A DNA stretch of 64,000 nucleotides, from positions 806,001-870,000 of the forward strand of contig JACOEK010000001.1 of the NCBI GenBank assembly GCA_024998595.1, written 5' to 3'. How positions within the stretch are numbered: the first letter of the stretch is position 1; each line of letters starts with the position of its first letter. The notes under the pieces are model-generated. The model ran no database searches. It was not told where the DNA came from and saw only the letters and a list, made by a program, of their open reading frames with translations. Shown here in pieces: positions 46,776-54,748 of the stretch. The DNA is from Nitrospira sp. (lineage in GTDB: Bacteria; Nitrospirota; Nitrospiria; Nitrospirales; Nitrospiraceae). A program made the position numbers and the translations under genes.

Positions 46776-49700
46776 GTGGCCGGAAAGAAGTCTGTCACGA
46801 AGAAGGCCGGAGCAAACAAGAATCCTGCTGTGCCTTTCGCCCGCAAGCTGGTGCTGAACCAGTGGTTGCTGTCGCTCTTCAACGTCAAGCGCTTCGAGGA
46901 CCTGGCCGAGTATCTGCGCAACGAGGCGCTGGAAGGGCTGGACGAGAACAACATCCATTACTTCCACCACGCGCTCACGGCACAGTTCTTTAACCTGACG
47001 CAGCTGCCCACCGAGCTGCTGCTTGAATACGACCAGAACATCGTCACGCACACGCAGCGGCTGAACGAACGGCGTATCACGCATGGCGAGGCGCCGGTCG
47101 TCTGGAAGTATTTCCAGTATCTCACGCTGCTGTTTGCCGAGATCTACCTCGACCGCTATTTCCGTGATCCACAGACCTTGCTGAAAGAACTGAACGCGCA
47201 AGTGGCGCTCTACAACACGGACCAGCTCGAGGCCGATCAGATCGCGCCCTTCGACGAGACCGTCGAAGCCTGGCCACAGATCAATAAGCTCGCGTTCTGG
47301 ATGGCCACCGGTAGCGGCAAGACGCTGCTCATGCACGCCAACATCCTTCAGTACCAGCATGCGCTTGAGACGCACGGCCGCGGTGGCCAGCTGAACCGCA
47401 CGCTGTTGCTCACGCCCAATGAGGGACTGTCCCTGCAGCATCTGCGCGAGTTCCAGACTGCGGGCATCGACGCGGAGCTGTTCAACAAGGACGGGCGCGG
47501 GCTGTTCAGCGGGCGCGCGGTTGAGATCCTCGAAGTGACCAAGCTTCGCGAGGACATGGGCGAGAAGACGATTGCCATTGACGCCTTCGAGGGCAACAAT
47601 CTTGTGCTGGTGGACGAGGGGCACCGTGGTGCCAGCGGTGGCGAAGAAGGCGCGTGGATGGATGCGCGCAAAAGGCTTTGCGAGAAGGGCTTCTCATTCG
47701 AGTACTCAGCCACTTTCGGGCAGGCAGTCAAGGGAAAGCCCAAGCTCACCGAACTCTACGCGAAGAGCACGCTGTTCGACTACTCATACCGTTACTTCTA
47801 TGGCGACGGATTTGGCAAGGACTACCAGATCCTGAACCTCGACGAAAAGACGCAGCAGAACCACCTGGAGCTGTATCTGGTGGCTTGCCTGCTGTCGTTC
47901 TTCCAACAGCAACGGTTGTACCGCGAGCATGGCATGACGTTCCGTCCGTTCAACATCGAGAAGCCCTTGTGGATCTTTGTCGGCGGGAGCGTGACGGCGA
48001 CGCTGGCCACGCGGGATGCTTCAGACATCATAGAAATCCTGCAGTTCCTGGCCCGCTATGTGAGAGACCGGTCGGTCAGTATCCAGCGCATCGAACGCAT
48101 ACTAAACCAGGGGCTCGAAACAGCGACGGGCAAGAACTTGTTTGCTGGGCGCTTTACGTATCTCAATATGTGCGGACTCTCTCCAGCACAGGTCTTCGAG
48201 GAGACGCTCTCGACGCTCTTCAACGCGCCGGGCGGCGGCCAGCTCTACGTCGAGAACCTGAAGGGGGCGGCCGGCGAAGTGGCGCTACGCCTGGGTGCAG
48301 AAAATGACGCGTTCGGCGTCATCAACGTCGGCGACGACGCCAAGTTGGTGAAGCTGTGCGAGGAGAACGGTCTCGCCACTGGCGACCGGGAGTTCACGGG
48401 CTCGCTGTTCCACGAGATCAACAACACGTACTCGACGGTGAATCTGCTAATCGGCTCGAAGAAGTTTACTGAGGGTTGGAGCAGCTGGCGTGTCTCCACC
48501 ATGGGCCTGATGAATGTCGGCAAGGGGGAAGGGGCACAAATCATCCAGCTCTTTGGGCGCGGGGTTCGTCTCAAGGGCTACGGTGATCCTTGGAGCCTGA
48601 AGCGGACTGGCAAGGTTCAATTGCCTGATGGAATGGACCGTCCAAAGCACATCGGATTGCTTGAAACGCTGGGTATCTTCGGTATCCACGCAGACTACAT
48701 GGCACAGTTCCGCGACTTTCTCTTAGAGGAAGGTTTAAAGGTTAATGAAGAGCACATCGAATTCTTGTTACCGGTAATCAAGAACCTGGGCACCCAGAAG
48801 CTCAAGACCATCAGGTTGAAGAAGACTATCAACGGTGTGAGCACCGAGTTCGGTGATGCCTTTCGTAAGCTAGGTCCTGTGCCGACCCTTACTCTACCGG
48901 ACGCCTATCTGCAGAAGAACCAGGTGGTCCTTAACTGGTATCCCAAAATTAAGGCGATGAAATCAGCGGGGGTTGTGGGGGGAGACGGCGACGCGGCACC
49001 GAATCAGACTCGTCTTACAAAGAAGCATCTGGCGTTCCTCGATCTGGACCGACTGTACTTTGAGTTAGAACGGTTTAAGGCAGAGCGAGGCTGGTACAAC
49101 TTGAATATCTCACGGGATGAGATCGGGCCGCTACTTGAGGAGCAGAGCTGGTACCAGTTGCTCATTCCAGCTGAGGAAATGGCGTTCGATTCTTTCGCGA
49201 AAGTCCGGTTGTGGGAAGAAATTGCGCTGTCGTTGCTCAAAAAGTACACCGAACGCTATTACACCTTCCGAAAGCGAGAATGGGAGGAGCCTCATCTCGA
49301 ATACCAAGACCTATCCCCGAACGATCCCAATCTGCTCGGCATTGGCCAGTCGGCAGAGGATTCGTACTATCGCATCCTCATTGAGCAATCGCAGGAGGAG
49401 ATCGTTGCCAAGCTAGAGGAGCTGAAGGGTCTTATCGAGAAGGGCACGCTCAAACCATGGGAGTTCCACGGCCTCAAGGCGATCTGGTTCGGACAGCACC
49501 TGTACCAACCGCTGCTGTACCTCGATCAGAATATTGTCGAGATCAGCCCGGTTGCCCTTAACAAGGGGGAGAAGCAGTTCATAGAAGATCTGAAAGCCTT
49601 CCACGACGGTGCGGGTAGCTATTTGGCCGGTAAGGAACTGTATCTACTTCGTAATCTTAGCAAGGGCCGCGGTGTCGGCTTCTTCGAAGCTGGAAACTTT

Positions 49701-50054
49701 CATCCAGATTTCATCCTCTGGTTGCTCACGGATGATAAACAGCATGTCATCTTCGTCGATCCGAAGGGCATCCGAAACATCGGTCCCACAGATCCAAAGG
49801 TCCAGTTCTACGAGACCATTAAAGAGATTGAAGGCCGTCTTGGCGATCCCAAAGTATTACTGAACTCATTCATCATTTCCTCAACGCCGTCTCACACGAT
49901 GAAGATGCTCTGGGCGATGGACAAGAAAGTGATGAATGAGCGGCACATCTTGTTCCAAGAGGAGGACCAAGACACCTACATCAAATCCATGCTTGAGACC
50001 GCTCTAGCGGGTGATGTACTAACCGCAATCCTTGTCGAAAAGACTACCTCATAA
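46776..50054 (+). CDS. Type III-like restriction helicase/nuclease (Res)
   Basis: The 1092-residue protein is a DEAD-type superfamily 2 enzyme with a nuclease tail, the usual partner of a Mod enzyme. Walker A is [14 protein letters not shown] near residue 175, motif II is [10 protein letters not shown] (DEGH in place of DEAH) near 278, motif VI is [14 protein letters not shown] near 590. The C-terminal [10 protein letters not shown] with IFVDPKGI fits a PD-(D/E)xK nuclease near residues 975-1000. GTG 46776 is chosen because GGAAGG lies nine bases upstream; GTG 46770 would overlap the methylase stop. From about 48,590 the base composition shifts towards AT. Confidence 0.9.
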   Translation: MAGKKSVTKKAGANKNPAVPFARKLVLNQWLLSLFNVKRFEDLAEYLRNEALEGLDENNIHYFHHALTAQFFNLTQLPTELLLEYDQNIVTHTQRLNERRITHGEAPVVWKYFQYLTLLFAEIYLDRYFRDPQTLLKELNAQVALYNTDQLEADQIAPFDETVEAWPQINKLAFWMATGSGKTLLMHANILQYQHALETHGRGGQLNRTLLLTPNEGLSLQHLREFQTAGIDAELFNKDGRGLFSGRAVEILEVTKLREDMGEKTIAIDAFEGNNLVLVDEGHRGASGGEEGAWMDARKRLCEKGFSFEYSATFGQAVKGKPKLTELYAKSTLFDYSYRYFYGDGFGKDYQILNLDEKTQQNHLELYLVACLLSFFQQQRLYREHGMTFRPFNIEKPLWIFVGGSVTATLATRDASDIIEILQFLARYVRDRSVSIQRIERILNQGLETATGKNLFAGRFTYLNMCGLSPAQVFEETLSTLFNAPGGGQLYVENLKGAAGEVALRLGAENDAFGVINVGDDAKLVKLCEENGLATGDREFTGSLFHEINNTYSTVNLLIGSKKFTEGWSSWRVSTMGLMNVGKGEGAQIIQLFGRGVRLKGYGDPWSLKRTGKVQLPDGMDRPKHIGLLETLGIFGIHADYMAQFRDFLLEEGLKVNEEHIEFLLPVIKNLGTQKLKTIRLKKTINGVSTEFGDAFRKLGPVPTLTLPDAYLQKNQVVLNWYPKIKAMKSAGVVGGDGDAAPNQTRLTKKHLAFLDLDRLYFELERFKAERGWYNLNISRDEIGPLLEEQSWYQLLIPAEEMAFDSFAKVRLWEEIALSLLKKYTERYYTFRKREWEEPHLEYQDLSPNDPNLLGIGQSAEDSYYRILIEQSQEEIVAKLEELKGLIEKGTLKPWEFHGLKAIWFGQHLYQPLLYLDQNIVEISPVALNKGEKQFIEDLKAFHDGAGSYLAGKELYLLRNLSKGRGVGFFEAGNFHPDFILWLLTDDKQHVIFVDPKGIRNIGPTDPKVQFYETIKEIEGRLGDPKVLLNSFIISSTPSHTMKMLWAMDKKVMNERHILFQEEDQDTYIKSMLETALAGDVLTAILVEKTTS

Positions 50055-50078
50055 AACCAGCAACCATTCTCGCTATTT

Positions 50079-50636
50079 ATGAGAATTGCAATCATCGGAT
50101 GGGGCTCTCTGATCTGGGATCCCCAAGCCCTCGACATTGAGAACGAATGGCACACCGATGGGCCAATGTTGCCTGTCAAGTTTGCCAGAGTTTCTAAGGG
50201 TAAGAGGCTCACTCTCGTTCTGGTGGAGGGTGCTCCCCTACAACAAACGCTATGGGCGATTAGTCATAAGACCACACTGGCAGAAGCCGTCACGGATTTG
50301 GTAAAGCGGGAAGGAACTACGGATTCCAATATCGGCCGCTGGCCATGCACGGACAGGTTCGACATTTTTGAAAAGCGCATGGCGTCAATTGTGGCTGCAT
50401 GGGCACAAGAACGAAAGCTTGATGCTGCAGTTTGGACAGCGCTTGGACCAAAGAAGCCGAATGGCGAGAATGGACTCGCTACAGATGATGAGTTAATCAA
50501 CTACCTCCGAGCTTTGGCAGAGCGTGGGGATGATGCTGCCGCCAAAGAGTACATCGAGAAAGCACCAACGCAGATCAAAACGCCGTTACGTGCCAGGATC
50601 TGCCGAGAGTTGGGGTGGTACAGATTGGGGAAATAA
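50079..50636 (+). CDS. GGCT-fold-like protein after the Res gene
   Basis: The 185-residue protein opens with IAIIGWGSLIWDPQAL, which resembles the nucleotide-loop-like YGSLxW opening of gamma-glutamylcyclotransferase (GGCT/ChaC/AIG2) folds, then PVKFARVSKGKRLTLVLVEG, a second region typical of that fold. The catalytic Glu is not identified with confidence. It starts 24 bp after the Res stop and shares TAATG with the next gene, so it belongs to the same operon. A role in restriction or defence is inferred from position only. Confidence 0.55.
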   Translation: MRIAIIGWGSLIWDPQALDIENEWHTDGPMLPVKFARVSKGKRLTLVLVEGAPLQQTLWAISHKTTLAEAVTDLVKREGTTDSNIGRWPCTDRFDIFEKRMASIVAAWAQERKLDAAVWTALGPKKPNGENGLATDDELINYLRALAERGDDAAAKEYIEKAPTQIKTPLRARICRELGWYRLGK

Positions 50637-51217
50637 TGCGCCCAGCCTACGTCAGAGTGGATCTAGGTGATCCACAGGACAATGAGCACCCATCCTTCGT
50701 TGTTTCGCCTGTTCCATTTCTCTATCGGGAAGGAGAAATTCTCATCCCTCCCAAAGAAAGAACGTATACGGCCCAATCCTATTCTGAGCTATGTGCACTT
50801 TTACAAACTGGTTTCAAGATTTCCGAGGATATGATTCCTCATGCTCGATACTTCAAGCCCTCCAAAACAGAACGAGAAAATGGTGGAGGGCATATCTACA
50901 AGACGGTACCGAAAGGGGCCGGGGAACCAGAATGGCGAACGAGGGCCCGCCAAGCTCTACTAGACGCAGTTGATGAAGCCAGTCAGTCCTTGCTGTTTGG
51001 AAACGGAAAAGTCGTAGTGAACGGGAAGGATTGCTCCACGATCCAGGCATTACGGCAGGAGTTAGAAACACTCGCAGAGGACGCCGGCGGCAAAAGGCGA
51101 ATTAAGGGCGAAGCGTATCAGCCAGACTATGATGTTCTTGTGGAGGAAGCGCTTCAACGTGACACCTACTTGCTCGATTATTCAGGGCTCCCTAAGACAA
51201 GCAAGCGGGCCAAATGA
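50636..51217 (+). CDS. Unknown protein at the end of the methylase/nuclease operon
   Basis: The 193-residue protein starts at ATG 50636, overlapping the preceding stop by one base (TAATG), so it is translationally coupled. I do not recognise a family. It is soluble, with an N-terminal beta-rich part (AYVRVDLGDPQDNEHPSFVV) and a helical C-terminal part (TIQALRQELETLAEDAGG). No signal, membrane segment or catalytic motif is visible. Its fixed place after the GGCT-like gene suggests a linked two-protein accessory unit. Confidence 0.6.
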   Translation: MRPAYVRVDLGDPQDNEHPSFVVSPVPFLYREGEILIPPKERTYTAQSYSELCALLQTGFKISEDMIPHARYFKPSKTERENGGGHIYKTVPKGAGEPEWRTRARQALLDAVDEASQSLLFGNGKVVVNGKDCSTIQALRQELETLAEDAGGKRRIKGEAYQPDYDVLVEEALQRDTYLLDYSGLPKTSKRAK

Positions 51218-51562
51218 AACGCAGATAAGAGAAGAATAGTTTCAGGATAAAATGCGGAAACGGGAACATTCCCTTTCCGTATGTCCTTGACCACAATGCA
51301 CTGATCTGTAGCGTGGGAGTGGGCTGAATCTGTTCGTCGGTTATCTTTTCAGATGCTTCCCATGTGGTTCTTGAACCAAGAACCAGCCATTCTCTCTATG
51401 AAATCCTCTCGCACTGAAGCAAGAGGGTGCAATAGTGATCGATCAGATCAGTGCCGAGCATATCTCAGCTGAGATCCATCCAAGTTCAGCGCTCTCCCTG
51501 GAGGCAATTGCGTTTGTGGAAATGAAGACGCCTCACGGGCTGGCCTAATGTACTGGCCCGAT
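51218..51562. other. Gap with palindromes after the defence operon
   Basis: This 345-bp gap has no supported gene. It holds a perfect 9-bp inverted repeat with a 3-base spacer at 51365-51385 (TGGTTCTTG/CAAGAACCA) and a perfect 14-bp palindrome at 51462-51475 (ATCTCAGCTGAGAT). These could be operators or terminator stems. No strong T run follows either. Confidence 0.4.
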
Positions 51563-51799
51563 TCAATAATTAAAGCTGAGTTGCCCTTGAGCCAAGTCCA
51601 CATAGTATTGGCGGCGCTCCGTGATCTTCCGGATCTTCAGACGTACCTGCTCCTGCCTCTCTGGTGAGAGGAGCTCGGATGGAATGCGGACATGAATAAT
51701 CGCCGGGGCGATGCTGCGCGGGCTGTCACCTGGCCCAATGGGAGCCAGAGATCGGCTCAGGATGTTCCGAATAATTGCACTCCCTAAGCTAACAAACAC
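51563..51799 (-). CDS. Short hypothetical protein, possible remnant
   Basis: A 78-residue frame follows the antitoxin-like gene on the same strand, 65 bp after its stop, where a RES toxin gene would normally lie. It does not show RES-domain motifs. The C-terminal half (IHVRIPSELLSPERQEQVRLK) is helical and charged and could be a real small protein or a decayed end. The call is weak. Confidence 0.3.
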   Translation of the reverse strand: MFVSLGSAIIRNILSRSLAPIGPGDSPRSIAPAIIHVRIPSELLSPERQEQVRLKIRKITERRQYYVDLAQGQLSFNY

Positions 51800-51864
51800 C
51801 CAGCCTCAATCTGTCGTTTTTCTAATCGTGTTCACGAAGCGCGCCTTTCGACTCGCAACTGTTT

Positions 51865-52368
51865 TCAATTTCTTAATCGACGGCTGACAGGAAGTGGAGA
51901 TTCTCTGATCTTCTTGAGCATTTTCTCCACGCGAGTGTTTCCTGCCTTAGTTCCAAGAATGGATAGCGGGGTTTTGTTCTTGAGTGTGCGGCTTTTTCGT
52001 GTGAGCCACTCGCTGGCTTTGTCCTCGGTGCCAAACACTTCGACGGCCTCTCGCTGAATCCAGAAAGCGTTCTCTTCTGCTTCGGAATCGCGCTTCAATG
52101 TTCCGGGCTGTCCACCTTTTAGGGATGCTGCCTCGTCTTTCGAGGCGGACATTTGATCAGTACGCATCGGCGGCAACCCCGTAGAGAGAAAGAAGACCTC
52201 ATCGACAAACATCTGCTGTGCGTGCGGCGGTAGTCTAAGTAACCCGCGCTCTAGCCAATTTTGTATAGCCTTGTTGGTAAGTTTCTTGATCCCACTAAAC
52301 TTCTTCACAGCCTGGCGATACGCTTGCATCATTCCCATTGTCATAACGAGAATTCCTCTCTGGCTCAC
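51865..52368 (-). CDS. Xre/MbcA/ParS-type antitoxin-like protein (toxin-binding domain)
   Basis: The 167-residue protein ends in the toxin-binding domain of Xre/MbcA/ParS antitoxins (AVEVFGTEDKASEWLTRKS, then LSILGTKAGNTRVEKMLKKI, the usual G-x-L-P/S-x-L-x-T-x-x-G layout). Partners are normally RES-domain NAD-degrading toxins encoded just downstream. Here only a 78-residue frame without RES motifs follows, so the toxin may be lost or the protein may be an orphan regulator. Several ATGs near the start leave the N-terminus uncertain. Confidence 0.7.
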   Translation of the reverse strand: MSQRGILVMTMGMMQAYRQAVKKFSGIKKLTNKAIQNWLERGLLRLPPHAQQMFVDEVFFLSTGLPPMRTDQMSASKDEAASLKGGQPGTLKRDSEAEENAFWIQREAVEVFGTEDKASEWLTRKSRTLKNKTPLSILGTKAGNTRVEKMLKKIRESPLPVSRRLRN

Positions 52369-52439
52369 CGTCTGAATGTGAACCGGACCTCATCGAGGTC
52401 TTTTGCCGCCCGACGCAACGCCTAGCAATATTTGAGGGA

Positions 52440-53312
52440 TCATCGGGCATGTTCCCTTCGCCCGACAATGGCTGGCTGATGGCCTTTCCGATAGACATGG
52501 GATTGGGTCTCCCATCGAAAATAGTATTCGACCAGCCCGCGGTACTTGGGATTGTCGAGAATATAAGCCACGGTGCCTGGATACCATTTGCCGCCCCGCT
52601 TTGTAGCCACCTTCTCGTTATTCAGGTGCTCCACGATCTCCCGAAGACTGGAACCTTTCCTGCTTCGCTGGAAGATCTCTCGCACAACCTGAGCTTCCAC
52701 CGGGTGAACCGCCAATCCACCAACCAAATCCCGCCGATAGCCAAAAGGGACAGCCCCTCCAGCAAATCCACCCTGAGTCGCTTTCTCTACCTTTCCCGCC
52801 ATGGTTCGTTCTGTGATCGTCCGACGTTCCTGCTCGGCCATACTGGCTAAGACAGCAAAGAACATCGATCCCATGGAGGTGGCGGTATCGATCGGTTCGG
52901 TGACAGACCTGAGAACGATGCCATGCTCTTCCCGAAGGCGATTGGCCATGGTGACAGCGTAGAGGACGTTTCTTGCCAGTCGATCGAATTTCCAGACAAG
53001 GAGGACATCAAACGCTCCCATGTGGGCTAGCCTGAGAAGTTTCGAGAAGTTGGGCCGTTCTTCTGGCAACGACGCCCCTGATACTCCTCTATCGGAGATG
53101 AACCCCTTCAGCTTATATCCCTGAGATTTGGCAAACTCTTGGATGTGCCGCTTTTGTGCCGCCAGACCAAATCCACGAACGGCTTGCTCCCCAGTGGACA
53201 CTCGAAGATACCCCACGGCTCGCTTGGTCGTAGTGTCCCGCTTTTGCTGATAGACGATACGGCGTCGGAGACGTCGGACGCGGGCGCTCGTAGACACAGT
53301 TGCACCTGGCAT
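52440..53312 (-). CDS. Large serine recombinase-type resolvase/invertase
   Basis: The 290-residue protein has the resolvase catalytic domain with the nucleophile in GYLRVSTGEQ (Ser39), DRGVSGASLPEERP, VWKFDRLARN and a recombinase domain (GGFAGGAVPFGYRR, REIVEHLNNEKVATKRGGKW, VAYILDNPKYRG). It is short for a large serine integrase because the coiled-coil and zinc regions are nearly absent. Because the island ends carry the tyrosine recombinases, this enzyme probably belonged to a separate element or acts as a resolvase inside the island. The XRE gene lies divergently 103 bp away with a palindrome between. Confidence 0.88.
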   Translation of the reverse strand: MPGATVSTSARVRRLRRRIVYQQKRDTTTKRAVGYLRVSTGEQAVRGFGLAAQKRHIQEFAKSQGYKLKGFISDRGVSGASLPEERPNFSKLLRLAHMGAFDVLLVWKFDRLARNVLYAVTMANRLREEHGIVLRSVTEPIDTATSMGSMFFAVLASMAEQERRTITERTMAGKVEKATQGGFAGGAVPFGYRRDLVGGLAVHPVEAQVVREIFQRSRKGSSLREIVEHLNNEKVATKRGGKWYPGTVAYILDNPKYRGLVEYYFRWETQSHVYRKGHQPAIVGRREHAR

Positions 53313-53351
53313 CTAAATTCTGTCGAGAATTTATACATCCCTGGGAAATCA

Positions 53352-53374
53352 GAATATCCCAATTTGGGATATTC
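53352..53374. promoter_or_regulatory. 23-bp palindromic operator candidate
   Basis: A perfect palindrome with arms GAATATCCCAA and TTGGGATATTC around a single T lies between the divergent serine recombinase and XRE genes. It is 42 bp from the XRE start. Its symmetry and position fit a binding site for the XRE protein acting on both genes. Confidence 0.6.
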
Positions 53375-53395
53375 GCGCTAGGGGATAAATAATCA

Positions 53396-53414
53396 GGCCC
53401 CCTGAATGGGGGCC
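53396..53414 (+). promoter_or_regulatory. Hairpin over the XRE ribosome site
   Basis: GGCCCCC (53396-53402) pairs with GGGGGCC (53408-53414) with a 5-base loop and ends one base before the ATG at 53416. It covers the only purine-rich sequence before that start, so it could hide the ribosome site in the mRNA. Confidence 0.45.
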
Positions 53415-53415
53415 T

Positions 53416-53694
53416 ATGTCTAAATCACGAAAAACAGCTCCATTTAGCTCTGAATATCGTCGGTTTTGTCGCCTCTTGAAGGAGGCTCGTGAAGAGGCTG
53501 GAATTACCCAGGTGGTACTGGCCAAACATCTTCGGAAGCATCAGTCCTATGTAGCGAAATATGAATCTGGCGAGCGGCGGCTAGATGTTATTGAGTTCCT
53601 GAGAATCGCACAGGTGCTATCTGCAGATCCCGCTATACTTCTTCGCCGAATCCAAATCGGTAGTATCATTCAACCGCAATCTAACATTCAGTAA
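53416..53694 (+). CDS. XRE-family small DNA-binding protein
   Basis: The 92-residue protein is a single Cro/C1-type helix-turn-helix (REEAGITQVVLAKHLRKHQSYVAKYESGERRLDVIEFLRIAQVL). It is likely a repressor of the divergent serine recombinase and of itself through the palindrome at 53352-53374. A hairpin over its ribosome site may limit its translation. No toxin partner is adjacent. Confidence 0.85.
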   Translation: MSKSRKTAPFSSEYRRFCRLLKEAREEAGITQVVLAKHLRKHQSYVAKYESGERRLDVIEFLRIAQVLSADPAILLRRIQIGSIIQPQSNIQ

Positions 53695-54240
53695 TCCGGC
53701 TTTCTTAGTTAACACAAACCGCAGACTGGGATCAGACTACTAGTATATGTACTACTCTCCTAATGCCAATAACTCATTTATTTTACTGGCATCTTAACTC
53801 ATTAGTATTGTTTTCATACCGGACACCCCTCGTTTGTGCCACCGTTTGAATGTTTCACTATTCGACTGTTGAAGGAAGCCGGTGGCGAATAATTAAGTCT
53901 GCATAGGGTTATTCGATTGGTCCGCCCGATAGCGGTCGGTCATCTATTACTGCAATGGGTCGAGGACTGCCATCGGCCACTTGGCGACAGTCGCTAAGCC
54001 AATCTCCGCGCCGGAAAGCTGCCGTTCATGAAAGATTGTGCTCGCTTCGCGCTAAGCTTGGCTGGATTGGGTCTGAGTCGGCAGGGGGAGGGTCGTAGAA
54101 CAGTTACCTAACACGCTGTCGTGTGTCCACAAAACCTGTCCACATGTCTTCCTGTCAGTTCTCGAAATGGGGCTACCTCCGGTTTTATTCATACACCAAA
54201 CTCGCTGTCTTTCAAACCGGCAGCAGCCCAGTACTAGGTA
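53695..54240. other. Intergenic region, nothing recognised
   Basis: This 546-bp stretch between the XRE gene and the recombinase operon end has no convincing gene, terminator or repeat by eye. An open frame at 54123-54401 is judged a shadow of the leftward gene below it. Confidence 0.4.
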
Positions 54241-54735
54241 TCAAACAACAAATTTCCGTACATTCGGATCGAGCTGATCCAAGAGTCTTATCTTCCTTAG
54301 GTAGCGCTCCCAGACCGGCTCAGCCTGATCTTCTGCACATTTTTGCTCCCGTAAGGATTGCAGAAGCTTTTCGGGGCTATAGCCCAGCTTGTGGGCATTA
54401 ATGGCCACAAGCACGAGCTTAACACGAAGATTGTTTAGATCTTTCAGTAGTTGTGCCTTTTCTCCTTTCAATCGATCGAGCTGGGCGAGACTATCCCTCG
54501 TGGCCTTGTCTGCCTTATTCCCAAGCAGTACACGTTGTTTCTTGGCAGCAGCATAAATTGTTGCTTTTCTGTCATGCCTCGAAAGCGTATTGCGACTTCC
54601 TAGCCCAAGTCTCTTTGCTACTGTTGAAATGTTGATGGGGGATTGTTCGAGCCCTTCTTCCAGCATCAGACCGAGTTCGGCATCAAGTGCCGTATCAAGC
54701 TTCGGGCCTCGAAGTGGTCTACGCTTAGCTGGCAT
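54241..54735 (-). CDS. Small accessory protein of the recombinase module (TnpC/Srap-like)
   Basis: The 164-residue protein has an N-terminal HTH-like stretch (INISTVAKRLGLGSRNTLSRH) and a coiled coil around residues 85-115 (LAQLDRLKGEKAQLLKDLNNLRVKL). It is the last gene of the three-recombinase operon, 13 bp after the third recombinase. Its size and position match TnpC of Tn554 and the auxiliary protein of strand-biased circularising elements. It probably binds element DNA or the recombinases during excision or integration. The family match is inferred from layout. Confidence 0.7.
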   Translation of the reverse strand: MPAKRRPLRGPKLDTALDAELGLMLEEGLEQSPINISTVAKRLGLGSRNTLSRHDRKATIYAAAKKQRVLLGNKADKATRDSLAQLDRLKGEKAQLLKDLNNLRVKLVLVAINAHKLGYSPEKLLQSLREQKCAEDQAEPVWERYLRKIRLLDQLDPNVRKFVV

Positions 54736-54748
54736 ACCTTAGTAAAGA

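Noticed and set aside
40583-50054. Calling the operon DISARM
   Set aside because: A SNF2 helicase and large methylase fit DrmD and DrmMI, but no DrmA, DrmB (DUF1998) or DrmC (PLD) gene is present and a type III-like Res is there instead.
52440-53312. Serine recombinase as the integrase of the whole island
   Set aside because: It lies far inside the island, while the three tyrosine recombinases sit at the right end as in known elements.
54123-54401. Rightward 92-aa frame near the recombinase operon
   Set aside because: It lies mostly antisense to the 164-aa accessory gene and has no motif or ribosome site.
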